In this document: positions 7,540-7,982 of the stretch, piece by piece
How positions within the stretch are numbered: position 1 is the first letter of the stretch
Layout of the letters: each line of letters starts with the position of its first letter
Origin: Thermoplasmata archaeon
GTDB lineage: Archaea > Thermoplasmatota > Penumbrarchaeia > Penumbrarchaeales > EX4484-36
Assembly (NCBI GenBank): GCA_021160765.1
Contig: JAGHBW010000120.1
Coordinates: 1 to 7,982, forward strand
Reading direction: 5' to 3'
Length of the DNA: 7,982 nt
Translations under genes and position numbers: made by a program
Notes under the pieces: generated by a model
Told to the model about the DNA's origin: nothing
Database searches by the model: none
The model's input: the letters and a program-made list of their open reading frames with translations, nothing else

Positions 7540-7545
7540 CCCCCC
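7540..7545 (-). promoter_or_regulatory. G-rich ribosome binding site setting the start of the 201-residue protein
   Basis: On the minus strand AAGGGGGGAAGAG precedes the ATG at 7534 with a 5-base gap from the G run. It overlaps the end of the upstream ATPase gene region by position only, lying just after its TGA (7549-7547), which fits translation reinitiation within one transcript. Confidence 0.5.
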
Positions 7546-7546
7546 T

Positions 7547-7982
7547 TCATTTAAGCCCCTGATGCACAATTATCCCCTCTTTTGTGATGTCAAAAAGATG
7601 CTTTCCTGTTACGTGATCTGTCCCCCTCATCTTGAGGATCTCTATGTATCTTTTCCTTCCAGTCTCCCTCTCTAGATTGTAAAGGAGGATTATTCCGTCG
7701 GAGGTGTATGCAGGGTCAAGAGGAAAAGGGGAGGTATGCGTGGACTCACCAGTGAGCAATGTGACCGATTGCCAGTTCTTAAGGGTGTGGGAGAGTTCAT
7801 AAAGGAACTCCCTGTACTTCTCCTTAAGAACTATTGAAGTGACCGTAATGGGATCAATCACGATCCTCTGCGGCATCACCTCAATTATCTTCTCTTCAAT
7901 TACCCTTAGAAGTGTCTCAAATCGGTCCTGCGGGGGAAACTCGGGTTTAAGATACGGGCCAAGATCAAAGTATATTATCTCC
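7547..7982 (-). CDS. KaiC/RAD55-like RecA-superfamily ATPase, C-terminal part (5' end beyond the window)
   Basis: The frame is open to the right edge, so 144 residues are visible and the N-terminus is missing. The GTG at 7879 lies mid-domain (EVMPQRIVIDPIT) and is not a start. Visible features are a Walker B strand RIVIDPITV, a helix REFLYELSHTLK, a strand SVTLLTGES, then SDGIILLYNLE and the KaiC/RAD55 signature EILKMRGTDH followed by KHLFDITKEGIIV. These match the C-terminal half of a single KaiC-like domain. The Walker A loop should lie outside the window, so ATPase competence cannot be confirmed. Such proteins act in archaea as cytoplasmic ATPases in signalling or as regulators; which role applies here is unknown. 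It heads, or is inside, an operon with the 201-residue protein downstream. Confidence 0.85.
   Translation of the reverse strand, partial: EIIYFDLGPYLKPEFPPQDRFETLLRVIEEKIIEVMPQRIVIDPITVTSIVLKEKYREFLYELSHTLKNWQSVTLLTGESTHTSPFPLDPAYTSDGIILLYNLERETGRKRYIEILKMRGTDHVTGKHLFDITKEGIIVHQGLK

Noticed and set aside
7877..7879. GTG as the start of a 110-residue protein
   Set aside because: The frame continues upstream with KaiC-like sequence to the window edge, so this is an internal codon.

Overview
The window looks archaeal, from a euryarchaeote in the broad sense. The decisive gene is the large catalytic subunit (DP2) of the archaeal family D DNA polymerase. TATA boxes sit about 35 bases upstream of the chosen starts, and a DUF835 response regulator and RAD55/KaiC-like proteins fit the same origin. 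A surface protein with PKD, Asp-rich calcium-binding and cytoplasmic zinc-ribbon parts suggests a Thermoplasmatota-type lineage or a relative; that finer placement is inference. No tRNA, rRNA, CRISPR array or insertion sequence was seen.

Layout. Bases 1-2151 (+) hold the 3' part of a large cell-surface protein: beta-sandwich repeats, a PKD domain, an Asp-rich calcium-binding stretch, one membrane helix and a short cytoplasmic tail ending in a zinc ribbon. Two bases further on, facing it, ends the DP2 gene (2154-5870, -), which carries its catalytic Asp pair, two four-cysteine zinc sites and no intein. A divergent intergenic region (5871-6037) has a TATA box for each direction. From it leaves a receiver-DUF835 response regulator (6038-6943, +) that starts at a TTG codon overlapping the stop of a tiny upstream ORF. 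This gene runs tail to tail, with a 15-base overlap, into a two-gene minus-strand unit: the C-terminal part of a KaiC/RAD55-like ATPase (7547 to beyond the right edge), then a 201-residue protein that looks like a RecA-fold relative without a P-loop (6929-7534).

How they fit together. DP2 would pair with DP1 (not in the window) in chromosome replication. The right-hand third looks like a signalling cluster: a phosphoacceptor protein with a DUF835 output beside a KaiC-like ATPase and a P-loop-less companion. The DUF835 half and the 201-residue protein share a similar C-terminal pattern, so the cluster may hold three RecA-like cores of which at most one, the cut gene, could bind ATP in the usual way. 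The output of this system cannot be read from the sequence.
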